In this document: positions 31,226-46,078 of the stretch, in pieces
How the letters are laid out: every line of letters begins with the position of its first letter
Numbering within the stretch: position 1 is the stretch's first letter
Assembly: GCA_039090855.1 (NCBI GenBank)
Contig: CM077010.1
Span: 41,620,905-41,684,904 of the forward strand
Source: Macrothele yani
Taxonomy: Eukaryota; Arthropoda; Arachnida; Araneae; Macrothelidae
Length of the DNA stretch: 64,000 bases
Direction: 5' to 3'
Translations under genes and position numbers: made by a program
The notes under the pieces: model-generated
Database searches by the model: none
What the model saw: the letters and a program-made list of their open reading frames with translations, nothing else
What the model was told of the DNA's origin: nothing

Positions 31226-34200
31226 CAGGGGCGTACGGATAGCCCCGCAACCCATTCGTGCGCGGGGGGGGGGCTCTAACCTCAGCAAAAATATGGTACA
31301 AAATGTTTGGCAGAAATTTCATATGAAGCTGGTTAAGGAAATAGCGGGGAATTTTGACTGCAGCTTTGAAAGAAAGAAGCGTACTTTTTATTTTCAGTAA
31401 ATAAAGTAAAACATTTAGAAATAAGTTTCGCGGTTTTATTTATAGTTCTTAAAAACTGGATGACATTGAAAGCAGCTACTCGAGTTGACTTGAGGCCCCT
31501 TTTCACAGATATAGCAAATATGAAAGAAACAACAATTCAGTGAATGTATGTTTTATACCAATAAGGATACAGGTATGTATGACAATCGTTTGAATATACG
31601 CTTTCCTCAGATTATAATGAACTAAAAGATGTTCTTCGACTTTAACTAAGTACAAAATACTTTTACTAAGACTTTTAGACTTTTACTAAGTACAAAATAT
31701 TGTGGTATGACGTTAAATGTGTTTTTCATATTGAGGAATAATAATTTCAGAAGTTTTTCTTTTTTGTGCCAGAATTCTTAATTGTTACCTACTTATGTTC
31801 CATATTTTCGTATAAATCCGAGAAGGCCCTTAGACACTGTGAGATGTCAGCTACGTGTGGTGCTTTTCATTTTATGTACTCCGTTGTCTGATTGTCAGCC
31901 ATTTACATCTCTTCTCGTCATGTTTTTGTTTCGTGCCTTGCATTTTGTATTAGTTTTGACGTCACATTTGTTCCTGATGTAAACCGTTTAGCATAGTGCT
32001 CTTTGACCAAATGAGGCCCTTGCGCCTCTAAATTCCAACCACGTAAACCGTTGAGCATGCCGATCTTTGGCCCAATGATGCCCTTGAGCCAATGAATTCC
32101 AACCACGTAAACCGTTTGGCATGGCGCTCTTTGGCCCACTGAGGTCCTTGCGCCAATAAATTCCAACCGCGTAAACCGTATGGCATCTCGCTCTTTGGCC
32201 CAATGATAACCATGCTCCAATAAATTCCAACCACGTAAACCGTTTGGAATGGCGCTCTTTGGCCCACTGAGGCCCTAGCGCCATTAAATTCCATCCACGT
32301 AAACCGTTTGGCATGTCGCTCTTTGGCACAATGATACCCTAGCGCCAATAAATTCCAACCACGTAAACCGTTGAACATGCCGCTCTTTGGCCCAATGATG
32401 CCCTTGCGCCAATGAATTCCAACCACGTAAACCGGTTGGCATGGCGCTCTTTGGCCCACTGAGGCCCTTGCGCCATTAAATTCCAACCACGTAAACCGTT
32501 TGGCATCTCGCTCTTTGGCCCAATGATAATCTTGCGCCAATAAATTCCAACCACGTAAACCGTTTGAAATGGCGCTCTTTGGCCCACAGAGGCCCTTGCG
32601 CCATTAAATTCCATCCACGTAAACCGTTTGGCATGTCGCTCTTTGGCCAAATGATACCCTAGCGCCAATAAATTCCAACCACGTAAACCGTTTGGAATGG
32701 CAATCTTTGCACCCACTGAGGCCCTTGCGCAAATAAATTCCAAATACGTAAACCGTTTGGCATGGCGCTATTTGGCCCAATGATACCCTTGCGCCAATAA
32801 ATTCCAACCACGCAAACCGTTTGGAATGGCGCTCTTTGCCCCACCGAGGCCCTTGCGTGAATAAATTACAACCACGTAAACCGTTTAGCATGGCGCTCTT
32901 TGGCCCACTGAGGCCCTTGCGCCAATAAATTCCAACCACGTAAACCGTTTGGCATGTCGCTCTTTGGCCCAATGATAACCTTGCGCCAATGAATTCCAAC
33001 CACGTAAACCGTTTGGAATGGCGCTGTTTGGCCCACTGAGGCCCTTGCGCCATTAAATTCCAACCACGTAAACCGGTTGGCATCTCGCTCTTTGGCCCAA
33101 TGATAACCTTGTGCCAATAAATTCCAACTACGAAAACCGTTTGGAATGGCGCTCTTTGGCCCACTGAGGCCCTTGCGCCATTAAATTTCATCCACGTAAA
33201 CCTTTTGGCATGTCGCTCTTTGGCCCAATGATACCCCTGCGCCAATAAATTCCAACCACGTAAACCGTTTGGCATGGAGCTCTTTGGCCAACTGAGGCGC
33301 TTGCGCCCGTAATTTCCAACCACGTAAACAGTTTGGCATGTCCCTCTTTGGCCCAATGATACCCTTGCGCCAATAAATTCCAACCACGTAAACCGTTTGG
33401 AATGGCGCTCTGTGGCCCAATGATACCCTAGCGCCAATAAATTCCAACCACGTAAACCGTTGAGCATGGCGCTCTTTGGCCCAATGATGCCCTTGCGCCA
33501 ATGAATTCCAACCACGTAAACCGGTTGGCATGGCGCTCTTTGGCCCACTGAGGCCCTTGCGCCATTAAATTACATCCACGTAAACCGTTTGGCATGTCGC
33601 TCTTTGGCCCAATGATACCCTAGCGCCAATAAATTCCAACCACGTAAACCGTTTGGAATGGCGCTCTTTGTCCCACCGAGGTCCTTGCGTGAATAAATTA
33701 CAACCACGTAAACCGTTTAGCATGGCGCTCTTTGGCCCACTGAGGCCCTTGCGCCAATAAATTCTAACCACGTAAACCGTTTGGCATGTCGCTCTTTGGC
33801 CCAATGATAACCTTGCGCCAATGAATTCCAACCACGTAAACCGTTTGGAATGGCGCTGTTTGGCCCACTGAGGCCCTTGCGCCATTAAATTCCAACCACG
33901 TAAACCGTTTGGCATCTCGCTCTTTGGCCCAATGATAACCTTGTGCCAATAAATTCCAACCACGAAAACCGTTTGGAATGGCGCTCTTTGGCCCACTGAG
34001 GCCCTTGCGCCATTAAATTCCATCCACGTAAACCTTTTGGCATGTCGCTCTTTGGCCCTATAAATTCCAACCACGTAAACCGTTTGGCATGGCGCTCTGT
34101 GGCCAACTGAGGCGCTTGCGCCCGTAATTTCCAACCACGTAAACAGTTTGGCATGTCCCTCTTTCGCCCAATGATACCCTTGCGCCAATAAAGTCCAACC

Positions 34201-36302
34201 ACGTAAACCGTTTGGAATGGCGCTCTGTGGCCTAATGATACCCTTGCGCCAATGAATCCCAACCACGTAAACCGTTTGGCATCTCGCACTTTGGCCCAAT
34301 GATAACCTTGTGCCAATAAATTCCAACCACGAAAACCGTTTGGAATGGCGCTCTTTGGCCCACTGAGGCCCTTGCGCCATTAAATTCCATCCACGTAAAT
34401 CTTTTGGCATGTTGCTCTTTGGCCCAATGATACCCCTGCGCCAATAAATTCCAACCACGTAAACCGTTTGGCATGGCGCTCTTTGGCCAACTGAGGCGCT
34501 TGCGCCCGTAATTTCCAACCACGTAAACAGTTTGGCATGTCCCTCTTTGGCCCAATGATGCCCTTGCGCCAATAAATTCCAACCACGTAAACCGTTTGGA
34601 ATGGCGCTCTGTGGCCCAATGATACCCTAGCGCCAATAAATTCCAACCACGTAAACCGTTGAGCATGGCGCTCTTTGGCCCAATGATGCCCTTGCGCCAA
34701 TGAATTCCAACCACGTAAACCGGTTGGCATGGCGCTCTTTGGCCAACTGAGGCGCTTGTGCCAGTAATTTCCAACCACGTAAACCGTTTGGCATGTCGCT
34801 CTTTGGCCCAATGATACCCTTGCGCCAATAAATTCCAACCACGTAAACCGTTTGGAATGGCGCTCTGTGGCCCAATGATACCCTTGCGCCAATTAATTCC
34901 AGCCACGTAAACCGTTTGGATGGGCGATCTTGGGCCCACTGAGGCCCTTGCGCCAATAAATTCCAACCACGTAAACCGTTTGGCACTGCGCTCTTTGGCC
35001 CACTGAGGCCCTTGCGCCAATAAACTCCAACGACGTAAACCGTTCGGCATGTCGCTCTTTGGTCCAATGATACCCTTGCGCCAATAAATTCCAAGCACGT
35101 AAAGCGTTTGGAATGGCGCTCTTTGGCCAACTGAGGCCCTTGCGCCAATGAATTCCAATCACGTAAACCGTTTGGCATTTCGTTCTTTGGCCCACCGAGG
35201 CCCCTGCGCAAATAAATTCCAACCACGTAAACCGTTCGGCATGTCGCTCTTTGGCCCTATGATACCCTTGCGCCAAAAAATTCTAACAACGTAAACCGTT
35301 TGAAATGGCGCTCTTTGGCCCACTGAGGACCTTGCGCCAATAAATTACAACCACGTAAACCGTTCGGCATGTCGCTCTTTGACCCAATGATACCCTTGTG
35401 CCAATAAATCCAACCACCTAAACCGTTTGGAAGGGCGCTCTTTGGCCCACTGAGGCTCTTGCGCCAATACATTCCAACAGCGTAATCCGTTTGGCATTGC
35501 GCTCTTTGGCTTACTGAGGCCCTTGCGCCAATAAATTCCAAACACGTAAACCGTTCCGCATGTCGCTCTTTTGCCCACTGAGGCCCTTGCGCCAATAAAT
35601 TCCCACCACGTAAACCGTTTGGAATGGCGCTCTTTGGCCAACTGAGGCCCTTGCGCCAATAAATTCCAACCACGTAAACCGTTCGGCATGTCGCTCTTTG
35701 ACCCAATGATGCCCTTGCGCCAATAAATTCCAACCACGTAAACCATTTGGACTGGCGCTCTTTGGCCCAATGATACCCTAGCGCCATTAAATCCAACCAC
35801 GTAAACCCTTTGGCATTGCGCTCTATGGCCCACTGAGGCCCTTGCGCCTATAAATTCCAACCACGTAAACCGTTCGGCATGTCGCTCTTTGGCCCAATGA
35901 TACCCTTGCGCCAATAAATTCAACCACCTAAACCGTTCGGAATGGCGCTCTTTGGCCAACTGAGGCCCTTGAGCCAATACATTCCAACCACGAAAACCCT
36001 TTGGCATTGCGCTATTTGGCCTACTGAGGCCCTTGCGCCAATAAATTCCAACCACGTAAACCGTTTGGCATGTCGCCCTTTGGCCCAATGATACCCTTGC
36101 GCCAATAAATTACAACCACGTAAACCGTTCGGCATGTCGCTTTTTGGCCCACTGAGGCCCTTGCGCCAATAAATTCCAACCACGTTAACCGTTTGGCATG
36201 GCGCTCTTTGGCCCACTGAGGCCCTTGCGCCAATAAATTCCAACCACGTAAACAGTTTGGCATTGCGCTCTTTGGCCCACTGATGCCCTTGCGCCAATAA
36301 AT

Positions 36303-39300
36303 TCCAACCACGTAAACCGTTCGGCATGTGGCTCTTTGGCCCAATGTAACCCTTGCGCCAATAAATTCCAACCACGTAAACCGTTTGGAATGGCGCTCTT
36401 TGGCCCACTGAGGCCCTTGCGCCAATAAATTCCAACCACGTAAACCGTTTGGCATGTCGCTCTTTGGCCCACTGAGGCCCTTGCGCCAATAAACTCCAAC
36501 CACGTAATCCGTTCGGCATGTCGCTCTTTGGCCCAATGATACCCTTGCGCCAATAAATCCAACCACCTAAACCGTTTCGAATGGCACTTTTTGGCCCACT
36601 GAGGCCCACTGAGGCCCTTGTGCCAATACATTCAAACCGCGTAAACCCTTTGGCATGGCGCTCTTTGGCCCTTGAGGCCCTTGCGCCAATGAATTCCAAC
36701 CACGTAAACAGTTTGGAATGGCGCTCTTTGGCATACTGAGGCCCTTGCGCCAATGAATTCCAACCACGTAAACCGTTTGGCATTGCGTTCTTTGGCCCTC
36801 TGAGGCCCCTGCGCCAATAAATTCCAACCACGTAAACCGTTCGGCATGTCGCTCTTTGGCCCTATGATACCCTTGCGCCAATAAATTCTAACCACGTAAA
36901 CCGTTTGAAATGGCGCTCTTTGGCCCACTGAGGACCTTGCGCCAATAAATTACAACCACGTAAACCGTTCGGCATGTCGCTCTTTGATCCAATGATGCCC
37001 TTGCGCCAATAAATCCAACCACCTAAACCATTTGGAATGGCGCTCTTTGGCCCACTGAGGCCCTTGCACCAATACATTCCAACCACGTAAACCCGTTGGC
37101 ATTGCGCTCTATGGCCCACTGAGGCTCTTGCGCCTATAAATTCCAACCACGTAAACTGCTTGGCATGTCGCTCTTTGGCCCAATGATAATCTTGCGCCAA
37201 TAAATTCAACCACGTAAACCGTTCGGCATGTCCCTCTTTGGCCCACTGAGGCCCTTGCGCCAATAAATTCCAACCACGTTAACCGTTTGGCATGGCGCTC
37301 TTTGGCCCACTGAGGCCCTTGCGCCAATAAATTCCAACCACGTAAACAGTTTGGCATTGCGCTCTTTGGCCCACTGATGCCCTTGCGCCAATAAATTCCA
37401 ACCACGTAAACCGTTCGGCATGTGGCTCTTTGGCCCAATGTAACCCTTGCGCCAATAAATTACAACCACGTAAACCGTTTGGAATGGCGCTCTTTGGCCC
37501 ACTGAGGCCCTTGCGCCAATAAATTCCAACCACGTAAACCGTTTGGCATGTCGCTCTTTGGCCCACTGAGGCCCTTGCGCCAATAAACTCCAACCACGTA
37601 ATCCGTTCGGCATGTTGCTCTTTGGCCCAATGATACCCTTGCGCCAAAAAATCCAACCACCTAAACCGTTTCGAATGGCGCTCTTTGGCCCACTGAGGCC
37701 CTTGTGCCAATACATTCAAACCACGTAAACCCTTTGGCACGGCGCTCTTTGGCCCTTGAGGCCCTTGCGCCAATGAATTCCAACCACGTAAACAGTTTGG
37801 AATGGCGCTCTTTGGCCAACTGAGGCCCTTGCGCCAATGAATTCCAACCACGTAAACCGTTCGGCATTGCGTTTTTTGGCCCTCTGAGGCCCCTGCGCCA
37901 ATAAATTCCAACCACGTAAACCGTTCGGCATGTCGCTCTTTGGCCCTATGATACATTTGCGCCAATAAATTCTAACCACGTAAACCGTTTGAAATGGCGC
38001 TCTTTGGCCCACTGAGGACCTTGCGCCAATAATTTCCAACCACGTAAACCGTTCGGCATGTCGCTCTTTGACCCAATGATGCCCTTGCGCCAATAAATCC
38101 AACCACCTAAACCATTTGGAATGGCGCTCTTTGGCCCACTGAGGCCCTTGCGCCAATACATTCCAACCACGTAAACCCGTTGGCATTGCGCTCTATGGCC
38201 CACTGAGGCCCTTGCGCCTATAAATTCCAACCACGTAAACTGTTCGGCATGTCGCTCTTTGGCCCAATGATAATCTTGCGCCAATAAATTCAACCACGTA
38301 AACCGTTCGGCATGTCCCTCTTTGGCCCACTGAGGCCCTTGCGCCAATAAATTCCAACCACGTTAACCGTTTGGCATGGCGTTCTTTGGCCCAATGATAC
38401 CTGAGCGCCTATAAATTCCAACCACGTAAACCGTTTGGCATGTCGATTTTTGGCCCAATGATACCCTAGCGCCAATAAATTCCAACTACGTAAACCGTTT
38501 GGCATGTCGCTCTTCGGCCCAATGATAACCTAGCGCCAATAAATTCCAACCACGTAAATCGTTTGGCATGTCGATCTTTGGCCCCATGATACCGTAGCGC
38601 CAATAAATTCCAACCACGTAAACCTCTCGGTATGTCGCCCTTTGGCCTAATGATACCCTTGCTCCAATAAATTCCAACCACGTAAACCGTTTGGAATGGC
38701 GCTCTGTGGCCCAATGATACCCTTGCGCCAATTAATTCCAACCACGTAAACCGTTTGGATGGGCGATCTTGGGCCCACTGAGGCCCTTGCGCCAATAAAC
38801 TCCAACGACGTAAACCGTTCGGCATGTCGCTCTTTGGCCCAATGATACCCTTGTGCCAATAAATCCGACTACCTAAACCGTTTGGAATGGCGCTCTTTGG
38901 TCCAATGATACCCTTGTGCCAATACATTCCGACCACGTAAACCCTTTGGCATGGCGCTCTTTGGCCCTTGAGGCCCTTGCGCCAATAAATTCCAAACACG
39001 TAAACCGTTTGGAATGGCGCTCTTTGGCCAACTGAGGCCCTTGCGCCAATGAATTCCAATCACGTAAACCGTTTGGCATTGCGTTCTGTGGCCCACCGAG
39101 GCCCCTGCGCCAATAAATTCGAACCACGTAAACCGTTCGGCATGTCGCTCTTTGGCCCTATGATACCCTTGCGCCAATAAATTCTAACAACGTAAACCGT
39201 TTGAAATGGCGCTCTTTGGCCCACTGAGAACCTTGCGGCAGTAAATTCCAACCACGTAAACCGTTCGGCATGTCGCTCTTTGACCCAATGATACCCTTGC

Positions 39301-41159
39301 GCCAATAAATCCAACCACCTAAACCGTTTGGAATGGCGCTCTTTGGCCCACTGAGGCTCTTGCGCCAATACATTCCAACAGCGTAATCCGTTTGGCATTG
39401 CGCTCTTTGGCTTACTGAGGCCCTTGCGCCAATAATTTCCAACCACGTAAACCGTTCGGCATGTCGCTATTTGGCCCACTGAGGCCCTTGCGCCAATAAA
39501 TTCCCACCACGTAAACCGTTTGGAATGGCGCTCTTTGGCCAACTGAGGCCCTTGCGCCAATAAATTCCAACCACGTAAACCGTTCGGCATGTCGCTCTTT
39601 GACCCAATGATGCCCTTGCGCCAATAAATTCCAACCACGTAAACCCTTTGGCATTGCGCTCTATGGCCCACTGAGGCCCTTGCGCCTATAAATTCCATCC
39701 ACGTAAACCGTTCGGCGTGTCGCTCTTTGGCCCAATGATACCCTTGCGCCAATAAATTCAACCACCTAAACCGTTTGGAATGGCGCTCTTTGGCCCACTG
39801 AGGCCCTTGAGCCATTACATTCCAACCACGAAAACCCTTTGGCATTGCGCTATTTGGCCTACTGAGGCCCTTGCGCCAATAAATTCCAACCACGTAAACC
39901 GTTTGGCATGTCGCCCTTTGGCCCAATGATACCCTTGCGCCAATAAATTACAACCACGTAAACCGTTTGGCATGTCGCTCTTTGGCCCACTGAGGCCCTT
40001 GCGCCAATAAATTCCAACCACGTTAACCGTTTGGCATGGCGCTCTTTGGCCCACTGAGGCCCTTGCGCCAATAAATTCCAAACCACGTAAACAGTTTGGC
40101 ATTGCGCTCTTTGGCCCACTGATGCCCTTGCGCCAATAAATTCAACCACGTAAACCGTTCGGCATGTGGCTCTTTGGCCCAATGTAACCCTTGCGCCAAT
40201 AAATTCCAACCACGTAAACCGTTTGGAATGGCGCTCTTTGGCCCACTAAGGCCCTTGCGCCAATAAATTCCAACCACGTAAACCGTTTGGCATGTCGCTC
40301 TTTGGCCCACTGAGGCCCTTGTGCCAATAAACTCCAACCACGTAATCCGTTCGGCATGTCGCTCTTTGGCCCAATGATACCCTTGCGCCAATAAATCCAA
40401 CCACCTAAACCGTTTCGAATGGCGCTCTTTGGCCCACTGAGGCCCTTGTGCCAATACATTCAAACCACGTAAACCCTTTGGCATGGCGCTCTTTGGCCCT
40501 TGAGGCTTTTGCGCCTATAAATTCCAACCACGTAAACTGTTCGGCATGTCGCTCTTTTGCCCAATAATAATCTTGCGCCAATAAATTCAACCACGTAAAC
40601 CGTTTGGCATGTCGCTCTTTGGCCCACTGAGGCCCTTGCGCCAATAAATTCCAACCACGTTAACCGTTTGGCATGGCGCTCTTTGGCCCACTGAGGCCCT
40701 TGTGCCAATACATTCAAACCACGTAAACCCTTTGGCATGGCGCTCTTTGGCCCTTGAGGCCCTTGCGCCTATAAATTCCAACCACGTAAACTGTTCGGCA
40801 TGTCGCTCTTTTGCCCAATAATAATCTTGCGCCAATAAATTCAACCACGGAAACCGTTTGGCATGTCGCTCTTTGGCCCACTGAGGCCCTTGCGCCAATA
40901 AATTCCAACCACGTTAACCGTTTGGCATGGCGCTCTTTGGCCCAATGATACCTGAGCGCCTATAAATTCCAACCACGTAAACCGTTTGGCATGTCTATCT
41001 TTGGCCCTATGATACCGCAGCGCCAATAAAATCCAACCACGTAAACCTTTCGGCATGTCGCTCTTTAGCCCAATGATATCCTTGCGCCAATAAATTCCAA
41101 CCACGTAAGCCGTTTGGCATGGCGCTCTTTGGCCCACTGAGGCTCTTGCGCCAATAAAT
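36303..41159. repeat. Higher-order block A of the satellite (4857 bp)
   Basis: About 76 monomers that are repeated nearly unchanged in the next block at an offset of 4856 bp. Marker variants shared by both include the doubled GGCCCACTGAGGCCCACTGA at 36592-36611 and the short unit with TTTGGCCCTTGAGG at 36665. Inside it, a 1084-bp sub-block is itself duplicated (about 36640-37260 against 37724-38345). Confidence 0.85.
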
Positions 41160-44100
41160 TCAACCACGTAAACCGTTCGGCATGTGGCTCTTTGGCCCAA
41201 TGTAACCCTTGCGCCAATAAATTCCAACCACGTAAACCGTTTGGAATGGCGCTCTTTGGCCCACTGAGGCCCTTGCGCCAATAAATTCCAACCACGTAAA
41301 CCGTTTGGCATGTCGCTCTTTGGCCCACTGAGGCCCTTGCGCCAATAAACTCCAACCACGTAATCCGTTCGGCATGTCGCTCTTTGGCCCAATGATACCC
41401 TTGCGCCAATAAATCCAACCACCTAAACCGTTTCGAATGGCACTTTTTGGCCCACTGAGGCCCACTGAGGCCCTTGTGCCAATACATTCAAACCGCGTAA
41501 ACCCTTTGGCATGGCGCTCTTTGGCCCTTGAGGCCCTTGCGCCAATGAATTCCAACCACGTAAACAGTTTGGAATGGCGCTCTTTGGCATACTGAGGCCC
41601 TTGCGCCAATGAATTCCAACCACGTAAACCGTTTGGCATTGCGTTCTTTGGCCCTCTGAGGCCCCTGCGCCAATAAATTCCAACCACGTAAACCGTTCGG
41701 CATGTCGCTCTTTGGCCCTATGATACCCTTGCGCCAATAAATTCTAACCACGTAAACCGTTTGAAATGGCGCTCTTTGGCCCACTGAGGACCTTGCGCCA
41801 ATAAATTACAACCACGTAAACCGTTCGGCATGTCGCTCTTTGATCCAATGATGCCCTTGCGCCAATAAATCCAACCACCTAAACCATTTGGAATGGCGCT
41901 CTTTGGCCCACTGAGGCCCTTGCACCAATACATTCCAACCACGTAAACCCGTTGGCATTGCGCTCTATGGCCCACTGAGGCTCTTGCGCCTATAAATTCC
42001 AACCACGTAAACTGCTTGGCATGTCGCTCTTTGGCCCAATGATAATCTTGCGCCAATAAATTCAACCACGTAAACCGTTCGGCATGTCCCTCTTTGGCCC
42101 ACTGAGGCCCTTGCGCCAATAAATTCCAACCACGTTAACCGTTTGGCATGGCGCTCTTTGGCCCACTGAGGCCCTTGCGCCAATAAATTCCAACCACGTA
42201 AACAGTTTGGCATTGCGCTCTTTGGCCCACTGATGCCCTTGCGCCAATAAATTCCAACCACGTAAACCGTTCGGCATGTGGCTCTTTGGCCCAATGTAAC
42301 CCTTGCGCCAATAAATTACAACCACGTAAACCGTTTGGAATGGCGCTCTTTGGCCCACTGAGGCCCTTGCGCCAATAAATTCCAACCACGTAAACCGTTT
42401 GGCATGTCGCTCTTTGGCCCACTGAGGCCCTTGCGCCAATAAACTCCAACCACGTAATCCGTTCGGCATGTTGCTCTTTGGCCCAATGATACCCTTGCGC
42501 CAAAAAATCCAACCACCTAAACCGTTTCGAATGGCGCTCTTTGGCCCACTGAGGCCCTTGTGCCAATACATTCAAACCACGTAAACCCTTTGGCACGGCG
42601 CTCTTTGGCCCTTGAGGCCCTTGCGCCAATGAATTCCAACCACGTAAACAGTTTGGAATGGCGCTCTTTGGCCAACTGAGGCCCTTGCGCCAATGAATTC
42701 CAACCACGTAAACCGTTCGGCATTGCGTTTTTTGGCCCTCTGAGGCCCCTGCGCCAATAAATTCCAACCACGTAAACCGTTCGGCATGTCGCTCTTTGGC
42801 CCTATGATACATTTGCGCCAATAAATTCTAACCACGTAAACCGTTTGAAATGGCGCTCTTTGGCCCACTGAGGACCTTGCGCCAATAATTTCCAACCACG
42901 TAAACCGTTCGGCATGTCGCTCTTTGACCCAATGATGCCCTTGCGCCAATAAATCCAACCACCTAAACCATTTGGAATGGCGCTCTTTGGCCCACTGAGG
43001 CCCTTGCGCCAATACATTCCAACCACGTAAACCCGTTGGCATTGCGCTCTATGGCCCACTGAGGCCCTTGCGCCTATAAATTCCAACCACGTAAACTGTT
43101 CGGCATGTCGCTCTTTGGCCCAATGATAATCTTGCGCCAATAAATTCAACCACGTAAACCGTTCGGCATGTCCCTCTTTGGCCCACTGAGGCCCTTGCGC
43201 CAATAAATTCCAACCACGTTAACCGTTTGGCATGGCGTTCTTTGGCCCAATGATACCTGAGCGCCTATAAATTCCAACCACGTAAACCGTTTGGCATGTC
43301 GATTTTTGGCCCAATGATACCCTAGCGCCAATAAATTCCAACTACGTAAACCGTTTGGCATGTCGCTCTTCGGCCCAATGATAACCTAGCGCCAATAAAT
43401 TCCAACCACGTAAATCGTTTGGCATGTCGATCTTTGGCCCCATGATACCGTAGCGCCAATAAATTCCAACCACGTAAACCTCTCGGTATGTCGCCCTTTG
43501 GCCTAATGATACCCTTGCTCCAATAAATTCCAACCACGTAAACCGTTTGGAATGGCGCTCTGTGGCCCAATGATACCCTTGCGCCAATTAATTCCAACCA
43601 CGTAAACCGTTTGGATGGGCGATCTTGGGCCCACTGAGGCCCTTGCGCCAATAAACTCCAACGACGTAAACCGTTCGGCATGTCGCTCTTTGGCCCAATG
43701 ATACCCTTGTGCCAATAAATCCGACTACCTAAACCGTTTGGAATGGCGCTCTTTGGTCCAATGATACCCTTGTGCCAATACATTCCGACCACGTAAACCC
43801 TTTGGCATGGCGCTCTTTGGCCCTTGAGGCCCTTGCGCCAATAAATTCCAAACACGTAAACCGTTTGGAATGGCGCTCTTTGGCCAACTGAGGCCCTTGC
43901 GCCAATGAATTCCAATCACGTAAACCGTTTGGCATTGCGTTCTGTGGCCCACCGAGGCCCCTGCGCCAATAAATTCGAACCACGTAAACCGTTCGGCATG
44001 TCGCTCTTTGGCCCTATGATACCCTTGCGCCAATAAATTCTAACAACGTAAACCGTTTGAAATGGCGCTCTTTGGCCCACTGAGAACCTTGCGGCAGTAA

Positions 44101-46078
44101 ATTCCAACCACGTAAACCGTTCGGCATGTCGCTCTTTGACCCAATGATACCCTTGCGCCAATAAATCCAACCACCTAAACCGTTTGGAATGGCGCTCTTT
44201 GGCCCACTGAGGCTCTTGCGCCAATACATTCCAACAGCGTAATCCGTTTGGCATTGCGCTCTTTGGCTTACTGAGGCCCTTGCGCCAATAATTTCCAACC
44301 ACGTAAACCGTTCGGCATGTCGCTATTTGGCCCACTGAGGCCCTTGCGCCAATAAATTCCCACCACGTAAACCGTTTGGAATGGCGCTCTTTGGCCAACT
44401 GAGGCCCTTGCGCCAATAAATTCCAACCACGTAAACCGTTCGGCATGTCGCTCTTTGACCCAATGATGCCCTTGCGCCAATAAATTCCAACCACGTAAAC
44501 CATTTGGAATGGCGCTCTTTGGCCCAATGATACCCTTGCGCCAATAAATCCAACCACGTAAACCCTTTGGCATTGCGCTCTATGGCCCACTGAGGCCCTT
44601 GCGCCTATAAATTCCATCCACGTAAACCGTTCGGCGTGTCGCTCTTTGGCCCAATGATACCCTTGCGCCAATAAATTCAACCACCTAAACCGTTTGGAAT
44701 GGCGCTCTTTGGCCCACTGAGGCCCTTGAGCCATTACATTCCAACCACGAAAACCCTTTGGCATTGCGCTATTTGGCCTACTGAGGCCCTTGCGCCAATA
44801 AATTCCAACCACGTAAACCGTTTGGCATGTCGCCCTTTGGCCCAATGATACCCTTGCGCCAATAAATTACAACCACGTAAACCGTTTGGCATGTCGCTCT
44901 TTGGCCCACTGAGGCCCTTGCGCCAATAAATTCCAACCACGTTAACCGTTTGGCATGGCGCTCTTTGGCCCACTGAGGCCCTTGCGCCAATAAATTCCAA
45001 ACCACGTAAACAGTTTGGCATTGCGCTCTTTGGCCCACTGATGCCCTTGCGCCAATAAATTCAACCACGTAAACCGTTCGGCATGTGGCTCTTTGGCCCA
45101 ATGTAACCCTTGCGCCAATAAATTATAACCACGTAAACCGTTTGGAATGGCGCTCTTTGGCCCACTAAGGCCCTTGCGCCAATAAATTCCAACCACGTAA
45201 ACCGTTTGGCATGTCGCTCTTTGGCCCACTGAGGCCCTTGTGCCAATAAACTCCAACCACGTAATCCGTTCGGCATGTCGCTCTTTGGCCCAATGATACC
45301 CTTGCGCCAATAAATCCAACCACCTAAACCGTTTCGAATGGCGCTCTTTGGCCCACTGAGGCCCTTGTGCCAATACATTCAAACCACGTAAACCCTTTGG
45401 CATGGCGCTCTTTGGCCCTTGAGGCTTTTGCGCCTATAAATTCCAACCACGTAAACTGTTCGGCATGTCGCTCTTTTGCCCAATAATAATCTTGCGCCAA
45501 TAAATTCAACCACGTAAACCGTTTGGCATGTCGCTCTTTGGCCCACTGAGGCCCTTGCGCCAATAAATTCCAACCACGTTAACCGTTTGGCATGGCGCTC
45601 TTTGGCCCACTGAGGCCCTTGTGCCAATACATTCAAACCACGTAAACCCTTTGGCATGGCGCTCTTTGGCCCTTGAGGCCCTTGCGCCTATAAATTCCAA
45701 CCACGTAAACTGTTCGGCATGTCGCTCTTTTGCCCAATAATAATCTTGCGCCAATAAATTCAACCACGGAAACCGTTTGGCATGTCGCTCTTTGGCCCAC
45801 TGAGGCCCTTGCGCCAATAAATTCCAACCACGTTAACCGTTTGGCATGGCGCTCTTTGGCCCAATGATACCTGAGCGCCTATAAATTCCAACCACGTAAA
45901 CCGTTTGGCATGTCTATCTTTGGCCCTATGATACCGCAGCGCCAATAAAATCCAACCACGTAAACCTTTCGGCATGTCGCTCTTTAGCCCAATGATATCC
46001 TTGCGCCAATAAATTCCAACCACGTAAGCCGTTTGGCATGGCGCTCTTTGGCCCACTGAGGCTCTTGCGCCAATAAAT
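41160..46078. repeat. Higher-order block B of the satellite (4919 bp)
   Basis: Tandem copy of block A. The offset changes from 4856 to 4919 at about 44500-44560, where one extra 63-bp monomer is present. A partial third copy continues from 46079 to about 46340. The near identity means a recent duplication, or an assembly artefact of a repeated read path. Confidence 0.85.
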